Source: Zoogloea sp. (GTDB lineage Bacteria; Pseudomonadota; Gammaproteobacteria; Burkholderiales; Rhodocyclaceae). From it: a stretch of DNA of 64,000 nucleotides. The position numbers and the translations under genes are program-made. Location: positions 1 to 64,000 of the forward strand of contig WBTZ01000001.1 of assembly GCA_009026175.1 (NCBI GenBank), given 5' to 3'. Below are positions 43,649 to 53,523 of the stretch, one piece after another; position 1 is the first letter of the stretch, and each line of letters begins with the position of its first letter. The notes under the pieces were generated by a model. It had not been told where the DNA came from. It saw nothing but the letters and a program-made list of their open reading frames with translations, and made no database searches.

Positions 43649-45049
43649 TTGCTCGCCCCCAAGCTCGCCTTCATCGACGTCGAGACCACCGGCGCCAACC
43701 CGGTCATTGACCGGGTCACCGAAATCGCGATCCTGAGGGTCGAGAACGGCGAGCTGGTCGAACGCTGGTCCAGCCTGGTCAATCCGGGCATTCCCATTCC
43801 GGCCAACATCCAGGCGTTCACCGGCATCACCGACGCCATGGTGGCGGATGCGCCGCCGTATGCGGCGGTGGCGGACCAGGTGCGGGCCCTGCTCGCTGGC
43901 TGCGTGTTCGCGGCCCACAACGCCCGCTTCGACTACGGTTTCCTCAAGAACGAATTCCAGCGCATCGGCCAGGAATTCGACGCGCCGGTGCTGTGCACCG
44001 TCAAGCTGTCGCGCGCCCTGTTCCCCCAGCATCACCGGCATGGCCTCGATGCCCTCATCGAGCGGCATGGCCTCACCTGCACGGCCCGTCACCGGGCGAT
44101 GGGGGATACCGAGGCGCTGCACCAGTTCGCCGGCATGGTGGCGGGCCAGTTCGAGCGCGACGTGCTCGAGATGGCCATCGTCAAGGCCATGAAGGCACCC
44201 AACCGGCCCGCGGGGTTGCCGGAGGGCGTGCTCGAAGGCATGCCCGAAGGGCCGGGTGTTTACCTGTTCTATGGCGAGAACGATCTGCCCCTGTACGTCG
44301 GTCGCAGCGTCAGCCTGCGTTCCCGGGTGATGAGCCATTTCTCGGGCGAGCCGCGCAAGGGCAAGGAAGCCAAGATCGCCCAGCAGGTACGCCGGGTGGA
44401 CTGGCGTGTCACCGCGGGCGAGCTGGGTGCGCTGCTCCTCGAGTCGCAACTGCTCCGGGAGCTCAAGCCCGCCGAGAACCGTCAGCCAGGCGAGACCGAG
44501 GCGGTCTTTGGCCTGCGCTACGATGCCGGTCGCCAGCGCGGCGCAGTTCTTTCGCGGGAGCCGCTCAACGGGGCCGATCCGCAGGGGTGGGGCGAGGTGT
44601 ACGGGGCCTTCCGGGCCCGCAAGGAGGCCGACAACGCCCTGCGTGAGCTGGCGGCCCTCTACAAGCTGTGCCCCCGCCGCATCGGTACCGAAGCCTGGGC
44701 TGAAGGCGCCTGCCTGGCCCATGCGGCCAAGCGCTGCGCAGGTGTCTGCGCCGGGAAGGAAAGCCCTGCCGAACACGACCAGCGCCTGCTCAAGGTGCTG
44801 GAGAGCCTGCGCCTCAAACGCTGGCCTTGGGCCGGGCCGGTCACGGTGCATGAGCGGCATCCGGATACCGGCCGGGAGGCCTGGCATCTCCTCGACCGCT
44901 GGTGCCTGATCGGCAGTGTGGACGACGAGGCCGCCCTGCAGGCCTTGCGCGCCGCGCCGCCCGCCGCCCGCTTCGATCTCGACACCTACCGCATCCTGCT
45001 GCGTTGGTTTGACACGCCGGCCGGCAAGGCCACCGTCTCGCCGCTTTAG
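43649..45049 (+). CDS. DnaQ-type 3'-5' exonuclease fused to a UvrC/Cho-like GIY-YIG domain
   Basis: A 466-aa two-domain nuclease. Residues about 1-175 are a DEDD exonuclease (FIDVETTGANP, FAAHNARFDYGFL, HRAMGDTEAL). Residues about 200-280 are a GIY-YIG endonuclease (GPGVYLFYGENDLPLYVGRS, and LLLESQLLRELKPAENRQ). A C-terminal region with four Cys/His residues follows. It begins at a TTG, because the preceding gene's stop is in the same frame ten bases before and no ATG lies between. It ends in a four-base convergent overlap with the RND pump gene. Confidence 0.9.
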   Translation: MLAPKLAFIDVETTGANPVIDRVTEIAILRVENGELVERWSSLVNPGIPIPANIQAFTGITDAMVADAPPYAAVADQVRALLAGCVFAAHNARFDYGFLKNEFQRIGQEFDAPVLCTVKLSRALFPQHHRHGLDALIERHGLTCTARHRAMGDTEALHQFAGMVAGQFERDVLEMAIVKAMKAPNRPAGLPEGVLEGMPEGPGVYLFYGENDLPLYVGRSVSLRSRVMSHFSGEPRKGKEAKIAQQVRRVDWRVTAGELGALLLESQLLRELKPAENRQPGETEAVFGLRYDAGRQRGAVLSREPLNGADPQGWGEVYGAFRARKEADNALRELAALYKLCPRRIGTEAWAEGACLAHAAKRCAGVCAGKESPAEHDQRLLKVLESLRLKRWPWAGPVTVHERHPDTGREAWHLLDRWCLIGSVDDEAALQALRAAPPAARFDLDTYRILLRWFDTPAGKATVSPL

Positions 45050-48000
45050 TTGCCTGAGCGGGCGGGTGTCCCGTTCTGCCGCCCTTCCCGCCACCCCTCC
45101 ACCAGCGAGTACACCGCCGGCACCACCACCAGGGTGAGCAGGGTGGAGCTGATCATGCCGCCGATCACCGCGATGGCGAGGGGCTGGTTGGTCTCGTTGC
45201 CGGCACCGAATCCCAGCGCCGCGGGGGCCAGGGCCAGGATCACCGTGGCGGAGGTCATCAGCACCGGCCGCATGCGGATCGGGCAGGCATTGCGCAGGGC
45301 CGCATCAACCTGGAGGCCTTCGGCGCGGCGCTGGTTGGTGAGGTCCACCAGCAGGATGGAGTTTTTCGCCACCAGGCCGATCAGCAGCACCAAGCCGATC
45401 ATCGAGTAGATGTTGAGGGTCTGGCCGGTGGCCCACAGGGCTGCCACGCCGCCGACGATGGCTAGGGGTTGGGCCAGCATCACGATGGCCGGCTGCAGGA
45501 AGCTGTTGAACTGGCTGGCCAGCACCATGTAAAGCAGGGTGAGGGCCAGGGCGAAGGTGAAGCTCATGTACTTCTGGGTCTTGCCGAACTCCTCTGCCTG
45601 GCCGATCAGCTTGATCTGGTAGCCCGTGGGCAGCAGCTCGGCGGCGGCAGCCTTGACCACCTCCACGGCCTCGCCCAGCGGCAGGGTCGGCGTGGCGTAG
45701 AAGGTGGCGGCGTACTGCAGGTCGAAGCGCCCCACCACCGCCGGCCCGAGGGCCTCCTTGAAGCCGGCGACGCTGTCGAGGCGGACCAGCTGTCCGTTCT
45801 TGTTGCGCAGGAAGATCTTCGACAGGTCGGACGGCTGGGTGAAGCTGCCCTCCTGCGCCTTGACGCGGATATCGTAGCGCTGGCCGTCGCCCGGCTCGTC
45901 GTTGAACTTGGCGATGTCCACCCCGCCGGTCAACATGTTGATGGCGAGGGCCACATCCTGGGTGCTCAGCCCCGCGTCGGCGATGCGCAGGCGATCCGGG
46001 GCGAAGACCAGCTGCGGCAGGTCGAGCTGCAGGTCGCTGTCCATGCGGCCGAGGCCGGGCACGCCGGCGAGCTTGCGCTGCAGGGCGACCGCATGGCGCC
46101 CGAGCTCCTGCAGGTTGTCGCCCGTCAGGACGAACTGCAGGGGCTCGCCACGCTGGCCCTGGACCATCGGGTAGGGCGCCGCGAAGACCCGTGCGCCGGC
46201 GATCTGGACGAACTCCTTGCGCAGCAGCGGGATGATGTCCTGCTGTTTCACCGTGCGCTCCTCCCGCGGCAGCATGCGAACCACCACCGTGCCCTGATTC
46301 ACCTGCCCGGCGGTACCCAGGCCGATCAGGGCGAACTCGGAGCGGACCTCCGGATGGCGATCGAGAATCGCTTCCACTTCACGCAGCTTGCTGTCGGTGT
46401 AGTCGATGCTGGAGCCCAGGGGGGTGCGCAGGGACACCAGGAAGCGGCCTTCATCCTGCTCCGGGGTGAATGCCTTGCCCACATTGGCAAAGAAGAAGGC
46501 GCTGGACGCCACCACGGCGAGGGTCGCCAGCAGCACCCACAGGCGGTGGCTCAAGGCGCCTTCGAGCAGGCGCACATAGACCGCATCCATGGCTTCGAAG
46601 AGCCGGTCGAAGGCGCGATAGACCGGCCCGTGCTGCTTCTCCACCCGCAGGTAGCGCGAGCACAGCATGGGCGTGAGGGTGAGGGACACGAACAGGGATA
46701 CCAGCACCCCGAAAGTCACCACCAGCGCGAAACTGCGGAAGAACTGGCCGATGATGCCGGAGATGAAGGCCACCGGGGCAAAGATGCAGACCAGCGAGAG
46801 GGTGGCGGCCATCACCGCGAAGACTACCTCGTTGCTGCCGTTGATGGCCGCCGAGACCGGGTCCGGGTCGAGCTCCTCCCGATGGCGGAAGATGTTCTCC
46901 AGCACCACGATGGCGTCGTCCACCACCACCCCGATGAGCAGCAGCAGGGCCAGCATGGTGAGGGAGTTGAGGGTGAAGCCCGCGAAGTAGATCACTGCGA
47001 TGGCGCCCATCAGGGACACCGGGATGGCCAGCGCGATGATCAGGGTGGAGCGCACCGAGCGCAGGAAGAACCACACCACCAGGGAGGCCAGCAGTGTGCC
47101 TTCGATGAGGTGTTCCTTGAGGGAGTCTACGATCTCGAGGATGAACACCGCGTCGTTGGACACCACCGACAGGCTCATGCCCGGCGGGAGGGCGGGGCGG
47201 AGATCCTTGTCGAGACGTTCCTGGATGCGTTCGGTGATGGCCACCGTGTTGGCGTTGGCGATCTTGACCATGCCCAGGCCGACGGTGGTCTTGCCGTTGA
47301 AGCGGGCCAGCTGGCGGTTGTCGGTGAGGCCGTCCTCCACCTCGGCCACGTCGCCCAGGCGGATCGGCGCCTTGTCACGCCAGGCGATCACCATCTGCCG
47401 GAGCTCGTCCACCTGATGGAACTCCAGGTCCAGCTTGACCAGGCTCTCGGTTGTCTGGCCGACCACGAAGCCGCCGGCCAACTGCACATGCTCCTTGGCG
47501 AAGGCGTCGCTGATGTCTTGCGCGGTGACCGTATGGGCGGCCATGCGGTCGGGCCGCAGGTTCACCCGGATGGTCCGGTCGCGGCGCCCGCCGAGGCGCA
47601 CCTCGCCGACGCCGTCGATGGTCTCGAGGCGCTTCTTGAGCACGTTGATGGCGTACTGGTTGAGCTGCTGCTGGGTGCGGTCGCCCTGCAGGGCCAGCCA
47701 CATCACCGGCTGGGCGTTGGTCTCCACCTTGGCCACGACGGGGGGATCGACGTCCTTGGGCAGGCGTCGCAGCACCTGGTTGACCTTGGACTGGACCTCG
47801 TTGAAGGCCACGTCCACCTTCTTCTCGAGGTTGAAGGTGATGTTCACCACCGAGACGCCTGGCGACGAGGTGGATTGCACGTGCTCGATGCCCGGCGTGC
47901 TGTTGATGGCCGACTCGATGACATTGGTGATGCTCGAGTCGACGATGTCCGGGTTGGCGCCCTTCAGGGTGGTGGTGATCGAGATCACCGGGAATTCGAT

Positions 48001-48117
48001 GTAGGGGAAGCGGTCCATGCCGATCCGCTGGTAGCCGATCACGCCAACCAGGACCAGCACGGCGCTCATCATCCACGCCAGCACGTGGCGCTTGATGGAG
48101 AGTTCGGGCAGGGTCAT
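45046..48117 (-). CDS. RND efflux transporter, HAE1 family
   Basis: A 1023-aa inner-membrane proton antiporter with twelve predicted membrane helices in two halves and two large periplasmic loops. The N-terminus (LSIKRHVLAWMMSAVLVLVGV) and the TM4 proton-relay Asp pair (LIGVVVDDAIVVLEN) are typical. It overlaps its adaptor gene by four bases. No outer-membrane channel is next to it, so it probably shares one. Substrates are unknown. Confidence 0.95.
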   Translation of the reverse strand: MTLPELSIKRHVLAWMMSAVLVLVGVIGYQRIGMDRFPYIEFPVISITTTLKGANPDIVDSSITNVIESAINSTPGIEHVQSTSSPGVSVVNITFNLEKKVDVAFNEVQSKVNQVLRRLPKDVDPPVVAKVETNAQPVMWLALQGDRTQQQLNQYAINVLKKRLETIDGVGEVRLGGRRDRTIRVNLRPDRMAAHTVTAQDISDAFAKEHVQLAGGFVVGQTTESLVKLDLEFHQVDELRQMVIAWRDKAPIRLGDVAEVEDGLTDNRQLARFNGKTTVGLGMVKIANANTVAITERIQERLDKDLRPALPPGMSLSVVSNDAVFILEIVDSLKEHLIEGTLLASLVVWFFLRSVRSTLIIALAIPVSLMGAIAVIYFAGFTLNSLTMLALLLLIGVVVDDAIVVLENIFRHREELDPDPVSAAINGSNEVVFAVMAATLSLVCIFAPVAFISGIIGQFFRSFALVVTFGVLVSLFVSLTLTPMLCSRYLRVEKQHGPVYRAFDRLFEAMDAVYVRLLEGALSHRLWVLLATLAVVASSAFFFANVGKAFTPEQDEGRFLVSLRTPLGSSIDYTDSKLREVEAILDRHPEVRSEFALIGLGTAGQVNQGTVVVRMLPREERTVKQQDIIPLLRKEFVQIAGARVFAAPYPMVQGQRGEPLQFVLTGDNLQELGRHAVALQRKLAGVPGLGRMDSDLQLDLPQLVFAPDRLRIADAGLSTQDVALAINMLTGGVDIAKFNDEPGDGQRYDIRVKAQEGSFTQPSDLSKIFLRNKNGQLVRLDSVAGFKEALGPAVVGRFDLQYAATFYATPTLPLGEAVEVVKAAAAELLPTGYQIKLIGQAEEFGKTQKYMSFTFALALTLLYMVLASQFNSFLQPAIVMLAQPLAIVGGVAALWATGQTLNIYSMIGLVLLIGLVAKNSILLVDLTNQRRAEGLQVDAALRNACPIRMRPVLMTSATVILALAPAALGFGAGNETNQPLAIAVIGGMISSTLLTLVVVPAVYSLVEGWREGRQNGTPARSGN

Positions 48118-49241
48118 GGCTTGGCCGGCGTCGGTGCGGTGGGGGTGGCGGCCTTTACGGTGACGGCTGCGGCATCGGTCAGGAAGCCTGCGCCGTCCTC
48201 GGCAAGGGTTTCACCGGCGCTCACGCCCTTGACGATCTCCACCAGGCCATCCCGCTTGACCCCGGCTTCGACAACGCGCTGGCTGGCCTTGCCGCCGGCG
48301 ATCACGTAGACCACCTTGCCTGCCGGGCGCAGTACCACGCTCTGCTCGGGGACGACCACCGCGGCGGGTTTGCTGCCGGTGATCACCGACGCATTCACGG
48401 TGCCGCCCGACAGCAGGGCGTCCTCGTTGTCCACGCGGACCAGCACGTCGAGGGCCCGGCTGCTGTCGTTGATGGTCGGCTTGACGTCTTCGACGCGGCC
48501 GCGGATGACCCGCCCGGGGGCATGGGGCAGGCTCAGGCGTACCGGCTGCCCGGCGCGGATACGGCCGGCGGCCGATTCGGGGAAAGGCAGATGGGCGCGC
48601 AGGATGCGGTTCGAGACGAGGCGGAACAGCGGATCGCCGACCTTGACGTAATCCCCGACCGAAACGATCTGGGTCTCGATCACGCCATCCGCCGGGGCGA
48701 GCACCCGGGTGCGGCCGAGGTTGTTGCGGGTGGCCTGGCTGCGTGCCCGGGCGTTGCCCAGCTGGGCGCGCAGCGCGTCTCGCTGGGCCAGGCTGTCTTC
48801 CGCGCCGTTGCGGGCGATGAAGCCTTTTGCCACGAGGTCCTGCTGGCGAGCGGCAAACCGTTCGGCCTGGGCGACGAGCGCTTCCAGGCGGGCGATCTCG
48901 GCGGCGTCGGCGCCGCCCTGGATCTCGAAATCGCTGGCGTCCAGCTCGGCCAGGAGCTGCCCCTTGCGGACCCGCTCGCCGCTGTGGGCCAGCACGCGGG
49001 TCACACGGCCCGCCACCTCGGCGCCGATCCTGGGGTCGATCAGCGCCTCGAGTGTGCCGAGGGTATCCTCGGTGACGTCCAGCGCCATGCTGCGGGCGCT
49101 GGTGGTGGTGATGAGGGTGGGGGGCGGACTCGCAGGCTTGGCGCCGGCAGGGGCATCAGGCTTGCTGCCGCAGCCGGCCAGGCCAATGGCAAGGATAAGG
49201 GCGACCCGTGGGGTGAAACGCTTGATCTTGGCCATTGGCAT
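48114..49241 (-). CDS. RND efflux periplasmic adaptor lipoprotein
   Basis: A 375-aa membrane-fusion protein. Lipobox GLAGC puts the acylated Cys at about 24. The lipoyl halves are EVAGRVTRVLAHSGERVRKG and DGVIETQIVSVGDYVKVGDP, with a coiled coil between them rich in Gln, Ala and Arg. The C-terminal beta domain contains VVVPEQSVVLRPAGKVVYVI. The start could be ATG 49241 or ATG 49235. It overlaps the pump gene by ATGA. Confidence 0.94.
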   Translation of the reverse strand: MPMAKIKRFTPRVALILAIGLAGCGSKPDAPAGAKPASPPPTLITTTSARSMALDVTEDTLGTLEALIDPRIGAEVAGRVTRVLAHSGERVRKGQLLAELDASDFEIQGGADAAEIARLEALVAQAERFAARQQDLVAKGFIARNGAEDSLAQRDALRAQLGNARARSQATRNNLGRTRVLAPADGVIETQIVSVGDYVKVGDPLFRLVSNRILRAHLPFPESAAGRIRAGQPVRLSLPHAPGRVIRGRVEDVKPTINDSSRALDVLVRVDNEDALLSGGTVNASVITGSKPAAVVVPEQSVVLRPAGKVVYVIAGGKASQRVVEAGVKRDGLVEIVKGVSAGETLAEDGAGFLTDAAAVTVKAATPTAPTPAKP

Positions 49242-49255
49242 GTCGGCGGTGGAAG

Positions 49256-50518
49256 TCAGGGCAGGGGGCGTTCGCCCTTCAGCAGGTGCTCGAGAGTCTC
49301 CCGCTCGCGGATCAGGTGGACCGTGTCGCCATCCACCAGGACTTCGGCAGCCCGCGGCCGGGTGTTGTAGTTGGAGCTCATGGTCATGCCATAGGCGCCG
49401 GCCGACAGGAGGGCCAGCAGGTCGCCGGTGGCGACGGACAAATCCCGGTCATGGCCCAGGAAGTCACCGCTCTCGCAGATCGGGCCGACCACTTCGTAGC
49501 GGGTGGCGGGCAGGTCGCGGGGGGTGACCGCGACGATCTCGTGGTAGGCGTCGTAGAGGGCCGGGCGGGCCAGGTCGTTCATGGCCGCATCGATGATGGC
49601 GAAGTTCTTCTCGACGCCGGGCTTGAGGTATTCGATGCGGGTCAGCAGCAGCCCCGCGTTGCCTACCAGGGAGCGGCCGGGCTCGAAGCACAGGGCTTCT
49701 TCGCGACCGGCGAAGCAGGCCAGCAGCGGCTTGAGGTAGTTGGTGGGGGTGGGCGGCTCCTCGTCCCGGTAGCGGATGCCGAGGCCGCCGCCCAGGTCGA
49801 TGTGGTCGAGCTTGATGCCTTCGCTGGCCAGTTGGTCCACCAGGCCGAGGATCTTCTCGGCGGCTTCGGTCATGGGGGCCGGGTCGAGGAGTTGGGAGCC
49901 GATATGGCAGTCGATGCCGCTGATCTCGATATGCGGCAGGGTGGCCGCCCTGCGGTAGAGGTCGAGGGCTTCGGTGAAGGCCACGCCGAACTTGTTGCCG
50001 CGCAGGCCGGTGGAGATGTAGGGGTGGGTGTTGGGATTGACGTCCGGATTGACCCGGAAGGCGATCGGCGCACGCTTGCCCAGGCTGCCGGCGACTTCGT
50101 TGAGGCGGTCGAGCTCGGCGGCGGATTCCACGTTGAAACAGCCGATGCCGGTCTCGAGGGCGTAGCGCATCTCTTCGATACTCTTGCCGACGCCCGAGAA
50201 TATGACCTTGCCCGGGTCGCCACCGGCAGCCAGCACACGGGCCAGTTCGCCGCCCGAGACGATGTCGAAGCCGGCGCCGAGCCTGGCGAAGACGGACAGG
50301 ATGCCGAGGCTGGAGTTGGCCTTGACCGCGTAGCAGACCAGCGCCTTGCGCTGCCCGAGGGCCTGTTGGTAGCTCTCGTAGGCCGCGGTGAGGGCGGCAC
50401 GGGAGTAGACGTAGGTCGGGGTGCCGAAACGGGCGGCGATGTCGGCCAGCGGGACACCTTCGAGGGTCAGGCCGGCGGGGCCGGCTTGCAGCGTCGGCAC
50501 GGGCAGGGCGGTGGTCAT
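49256..50518 (-). CDS. lysA: Diaminopimelate decarboxylase
   Basis: A 420-aa PLP enzyme converting meso-diaminopimelate to lysine. The PLP Lys is K66 in CYAVKANSS; HIGSQL and DLGGGLGIRY follow; FEPGRSLVG binds phosphate; the dimer-interface Cys is in GPICESGDFLG. Its start overlaps the lptM stop by four bases, the common arrangement in proteobacteria (lptM-lysA). Confidence 0.97.
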   Translation of the reverse strand: MTTALPVPTLQAGPAGLTLEGVPLADIAARFGTPTYVYSRAALTAAYESYQQALGQRKALVCYAVKANSSLGILSVFARLGAGFDIVSGGELARVLAAGGDPGKVIFSGVGKSIEEMRYALETGIGCFNVESAAELDRLNEVAGSLGKRAPIAFRVNPDVNPNTHPYISTGLRGNKFGVAFTEALDLYRRAATLPHIEISGIDCHIGSQLLDPAPMTEAAEKILGLVDQLASEGIKLDHIDLGGGLGIRYRDEEPPTPTNYLKPLLACFAGREEALCFEPGRSLVGNAGLLLTRIEYLKPGVEKNFAIIDAAMNDLARPALYDAYHEIVAVTPRDLPATRYEVVGPICESGDFLGHDRDLSVATGDLLALLSAGAYGMTMSSNYNTRPRAAEVLVDGDTVHLIRERETLEHLLKGERPLP

Positions 50519-50703
50519 TGGGCGGGGTCCTGGGATGCGGGTTTGTTATGATCTGCCTGGGCCGGCCGGGCTGGGGCCGGTGCAGCGTCGGCCGGTTTGG
50601 CCGCGGGCTTGGGAATCTGCGGATAGTAGAGCGGACCCTTGATGCCACAGCCGGTCAGCAGGAGTGTGCCGCACACGGCGACAGTGAGGGCGAGGGTTCG
50701 CAT
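50515..50703 (-). CDS. lptM: LptM-type small lipoprotein
   Basis: A 62-aa lipoprotein (YifL family). The signal ends LLLTGC and the mature protein starts with CGIKGPLYYP, the conserved LptM motif; in E. coli LptM helps LptD mature. The tail is Pro/Ala-rich. I used the ATG at 50703; the frame is open seven codons further. Confidence 0.9.
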   Translation of the reverse strand: MRTLALTVAVCGTLLLTGCGIKGPLYYPQIPKPAAKPADAAPAPARPAQADHNKPASQDPAQ

Positions 50704-50750
50704 GGGTTTCGCGCAAAAACGCAAATGTTAACAGAACAAGGGTTCAGACG

Positions 50751-51068
50751 ATGAATGAAGCGGATTTCAATGCCCTGGCGGATGCAGAGCTGGATCGCCT
50801 GGAGGGTTTGCTCGACGCCTGCACGGCAGAGATCGATTACGAGGTGAAGCCCGGCGGCATCATCGAGGTGGAGTTCGAGAGCGGTACCAAGATCATCGTG
50901 AACCGCCACAGCGCGGCCCGCGAGATCTGGCTGGCGGCCAAGTCCGGCGGCTTCCACTTCCGCCCCGAGGCCGGCCGTTGGGTCGGCACCCGGGACGGGG
51001 CGGATTTCTATGCCGTGCTGTCCCGCTGCATGTCGGAGCAGGCCGGCGAGCCGGTCACCCTGGGCTGA
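50751..51068 (+). CDS. cyaY: Iron donor protein CyaY (frataxin)
   Basis: A 105-aa frataxin that controls Fe-S cluster assembly. It has the acidic first helix (NEADFNALADAELDRLE), GGIIEVEFESGTKIIVN, and the Trp in REIWLAAKSGGFHF. It is divergent from lptM-lysA and its end overlaps the PBP gene by 14 bases. Confidence 0.95.
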   Translation: MNEADFNALADAELDRLEGLLDACTAEIDYEVKPGGIIEVEFESGTKIIVNRHSAAREIWLAAKSGGFHFRPEAGRWVGTRDGADFYAVLSRCMSEQAGEPVTLG

Positions 51069-53349
51069 CCGGCTTGTTCACCGGCGCTTCCTCGGAGGGG
51101 GCGCTGGTGGGTTCGGGTGGCGCTTCCGGCGGCGCGGCCGGCAGGTTCTCCTGGTAGATCATTTCGTCGCTGCCGCCACCTGCAGGCTGGATGCGGATCA
51201 GGCCGCCCGGCGGTGTCGGGTAGGTTTCCGGCACGCCCTCGAGGGCTTTGCGCATGTAGTTGATCCACATGGGTAGTGCTGCTGCGCCGCCGGTCTCGCC
51301 GCTGCCGAGCTTGCGCGGCTGGTCGAAACCGATCCAGGCCACGGCGGCCACGGTGGGCTGGTAGCCGCAGAACCATGCATCCACGTACTCGTTGGTGGTG
51401 CCGGTCTTGCCGGCGAGGTCGCCGCGCTTGAGCACCAGCGCCTTGGTGGCCGTGCCCCGGCGCACCACGTCCTTCATCACCGAATCCATCAGGTAGGCAT
51501 TGCGTTCGTCGATGGCCCGTTCGGCGGTTTCGCCGGCGACCGGCGGATCCACCCGGGCCAGCACATTGCCAGCCTCGTCGCGGATCTCCTTTACCAGGTA
51601 GGGCTCGATCCGGTAACCGCCGTTGGCGAAGACCGAGTAGCCGCGCAGCATCTGCCAGGGCGTCACCGAGCCGGCGCCCAGCGCCATGGTCAGGTAGGCC
51701 GGGTGGCGCTCCGCGTCGAAGCCGAACTTGGTGATGTAGTCCTGGGCGTAGCGCGGCCCGATTGACTTGAGCAGACGGATCGACACCATGTTCTTGGAGC
51801 GGGCCAGGGCCGAGCGCAGCGACATCGGGCCGTCGTACTTGCCGTCGTAGTTCTTTGGCTCCCAGGCCTGGCTGCCGGTCTCGCCGGCAGGGAAGGACAG
51901 GGGGGCGTCGTCCACGATGCTGTTCGGGCCATAGCCCTTCTCGAATGCGGCCGAGTAGATGAAGGGCTTGAAGCTGGAGCCGGGCTGGCGCCAGGCCTGG
52001 GTGGCGTGGTTGAACTTGTTGCGGTTGAAGTCGAAGCCGCCAGCCAGGGCACGGATGGCGCCCGTCCGGGGGTCGGCGGCGACCAGGGCGCCTTCGACTT
52101 CGGGCAGCTGGGTGATCTCCCAGCGGTTGTCCAGGTGGTTGATGCGGACGATGGCGCCGACCCGGATGCGCTTGTTGGGCGGTGCCTTGTCATTCAGCAT
52201 GGGGGCTGCAAAGCGCAGGCTGTCGCCGGTCAGGCGAATGCTCTCGCCGTAGCGGTACACGGTGACTGCGCCGCCACCTGCCTGAGTCACGATGGCAGCC
52301 AGCATGTCGTCATAATCGGGGATTTCGGCGAGGATCTCGTCCATCGACTCGGCTTGCTGGGTGTTCAGGCGTGCGGGGTCGGCATAGCTCTCGGCGCCGC
52401 GATAACCGTGGCGGCGGTCGTAGTCCATGATGCCGCGCCGCAGGGCCCGGTGGGCGGCCTCCTGCTCGGTCTTGAGGATGGTGGTGATGACCTTGATGCC
52501 GCGGGTATAGGTCTCTTCCTTGTATTGCTCATAGGCGATCTGGCGCGCCATTTCGGCCACGTAGTCGGCGCTGCCGCCGAAATCGGCGGAGCTGCTGGCA
52601 ACCTTGAGCGGGGTTTCGGCAGCCTTGCGCTGCTCGTCCTCGGTGATGAAGCCAAGCTCGGTCATCCGGCGCAGCACGTACTGCTGGCGCTGCGCGGCGC
52701 GCTTCGGATTGACCACCGGGTTGTAGGCCGACGGGGCCTTGGGGAGGCCGGCCAGCATGGCGGCTTCCGGAATGCTCAGGTCGCGGATGGATTTGCCGAA
52801 ATAGGTGTGGGACGCGACAGCAAAGCCATAGGCACGACGACCGAGGAAGATCTGGTTGATGTAGACCTCGAGGATCTGGTCCTTGGTCAGGTTCTGCTCG
52901 ATCTTGAAGGCCAGCAGGATCTCGTAGAGCTTGCGGGAGATCGTCTTCTCGCGGGTCAGGAAGAAGTTGCGGGCGACCTGCATGGTGATCGTCGAGGCGC
53001 CCTGGCGCTTGCCGCCGGTGGCCAGGTTGGCGCCTGCCGCACGGAGGATGCCGAGGAAATCCACACCGGAGTGCTGGTAGAAGCGGTCGTCCTCCGCCGC
53101 CAGGATGGCGTGCTTGAGCACTTCGGGGACTTCCTGGATGCGGATGAAGGCGCGGCGTTCCTCGCCGTACTCGCCGATGAGCTCACCGTCCGCCGTGTAG
53201 ACGCGCAGCGGGATCTTGGGGTGGTAATCGGTCAGCGACTCCAGTGATGGAAGCGTTGGCCAGGCGAATGCCACTGCAAGGGCCAGAATGGCGGCGCCAA
53301 TGGCGATCAGGCCGAGGAGGGCAATGAAAGGGTAGAGTACCCAGCGCAT
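51055..53349 (-). CDS. mrcA: Class A penicillin-binding protein 1A
   Basis: A 764-aa bifunctional peptidoglycan synthase: an N-terminal membrane anchor, GT51 transglycosylase (LAAEDDRFYQHSGVD, GASTITMQVARNFFL, ILEVYINQIFLG), and a transpeptidase with SSFK (QPGSSFKPF), SKN (ARSKNMVS) and KTG (AGKTGTTNEY). I chose the ATG at 53349 because a TATAAT box overlaps the other ATG at 53382. The C-terminus is Pro/Glu-rich. It is divergent from pilM, a conserved arrangement. Confidence 0.95.
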   Translation of the reverse strand: MRWVLYPFIALLGLIAIGAAILALAVAFAWPTLPSLESLTDYHPKIPLRVYTADGELIGEYGEERRAFIRIQEVPEVLKHAILAAEDDRFYQHSGVDFLGILRAAGANLATGGKRQGASTITMQVARNFFLTREKTISRKLYEILLAFKIEQNLTKDQILEVYINQIFLGRRAYGFAVASHTYFGKSIRDLSIPEAAMLAGLPKAPSAYNPVVNPKRAAQRQQYVLRRMTELGFITEDEQRKAAETPLKVASSSADFGGSADYVAEMARQIAYEQYKEETYTRGIKVITTILKTEQEAAHRALRRGIMDYDRRHGYRGAESYADPARLNTQQAESMDEILAEIPDYDDMLAAIVTQAGGGAVTVYRYGESIRLTGDSLRFAAPMLNDKAPPNKRIRVGAIVRINHLDNRWEITQLPEVEGALVAADPRTGAIRALAGGFDFNRNKFNHATQAWRQPGSSFKPFIYSAAFEKGYGPNSIVDDAPLSFPAGETGSQAWEPKNYDGKYDGPMSLRSALARSKNMVSIRLLKSIGPRYAQDYITKFGFDAERHPAYLTMALGAGSVTPWQMLRGYSVFANGGYRIEPYLVKEIRDEAGNVLARVDPPVAGETAERAIDERNAYLMDSVMKDVVRRGTATKALVLKRGDLAGKTGTTNEYVDAWFCGYQPTVAAVAWIGFDQPRKLGSGETGGAAALPMWINYMRKALEGVPETYPTPPGGLIRIQPAGGGSDEMIYQENLPAAPPEAPPEPTSAPSEEAPVNKPVSPG

Positions 53350-53380
53350 GTCGGGGATGGTAAGCGGAGTAAAGTCCCGC

Positions 53381-53386
53381 ATTATA
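53381..53386 (-). promoter_or_regulatory. -10 element of mrcA
   Basis: A perfect TATAAT on the minus strand, 32 bases before the chosen start codon. The region where a -35 box belongs is poor. Its position argues against translation from the ATG that overlaps it. Confidence 0.45.
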
Positions 53387-53441
53387 CGAGTCAGGGCGTT
53401 TTGCCGCTCTGCGCATGACCAGGTGTTTTTCCGGCGCTTGC

Positions 53442-53490
53442 TTTACACCTGTCATTGTTGTTGTTAGGATTTCAAGTAGATTGTTGTAAT
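53442..53490 (+). promoter_or_regulatory. Promoter region of the pilMNOPQ operon
   Basis: Two sigma-70-like pairs are possible: TTTACA (53442) with TAGGAT (53465), spacing 17, and TTGTTA (53461) with TGTAAT (53485), spacing 18. The stretch is clearly AT-rich compared with its surroundings. AGGA lies just before the GTG start of pilM. Confidence 0.5.
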
Positions 53491-53523
53491 TGCGTCTAAC
53501 GTAAAGAATTTTCAGGATTTTTT

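Noticed and set aside
45469..48309. A 946-codon open frame antisense to the RND pump
   Set aside because: It shadows a clear HAE1 transporter gene, is full of His, Gly, Asp and Val as expected from high-GC antisense DNA, and has no recognisable domain.
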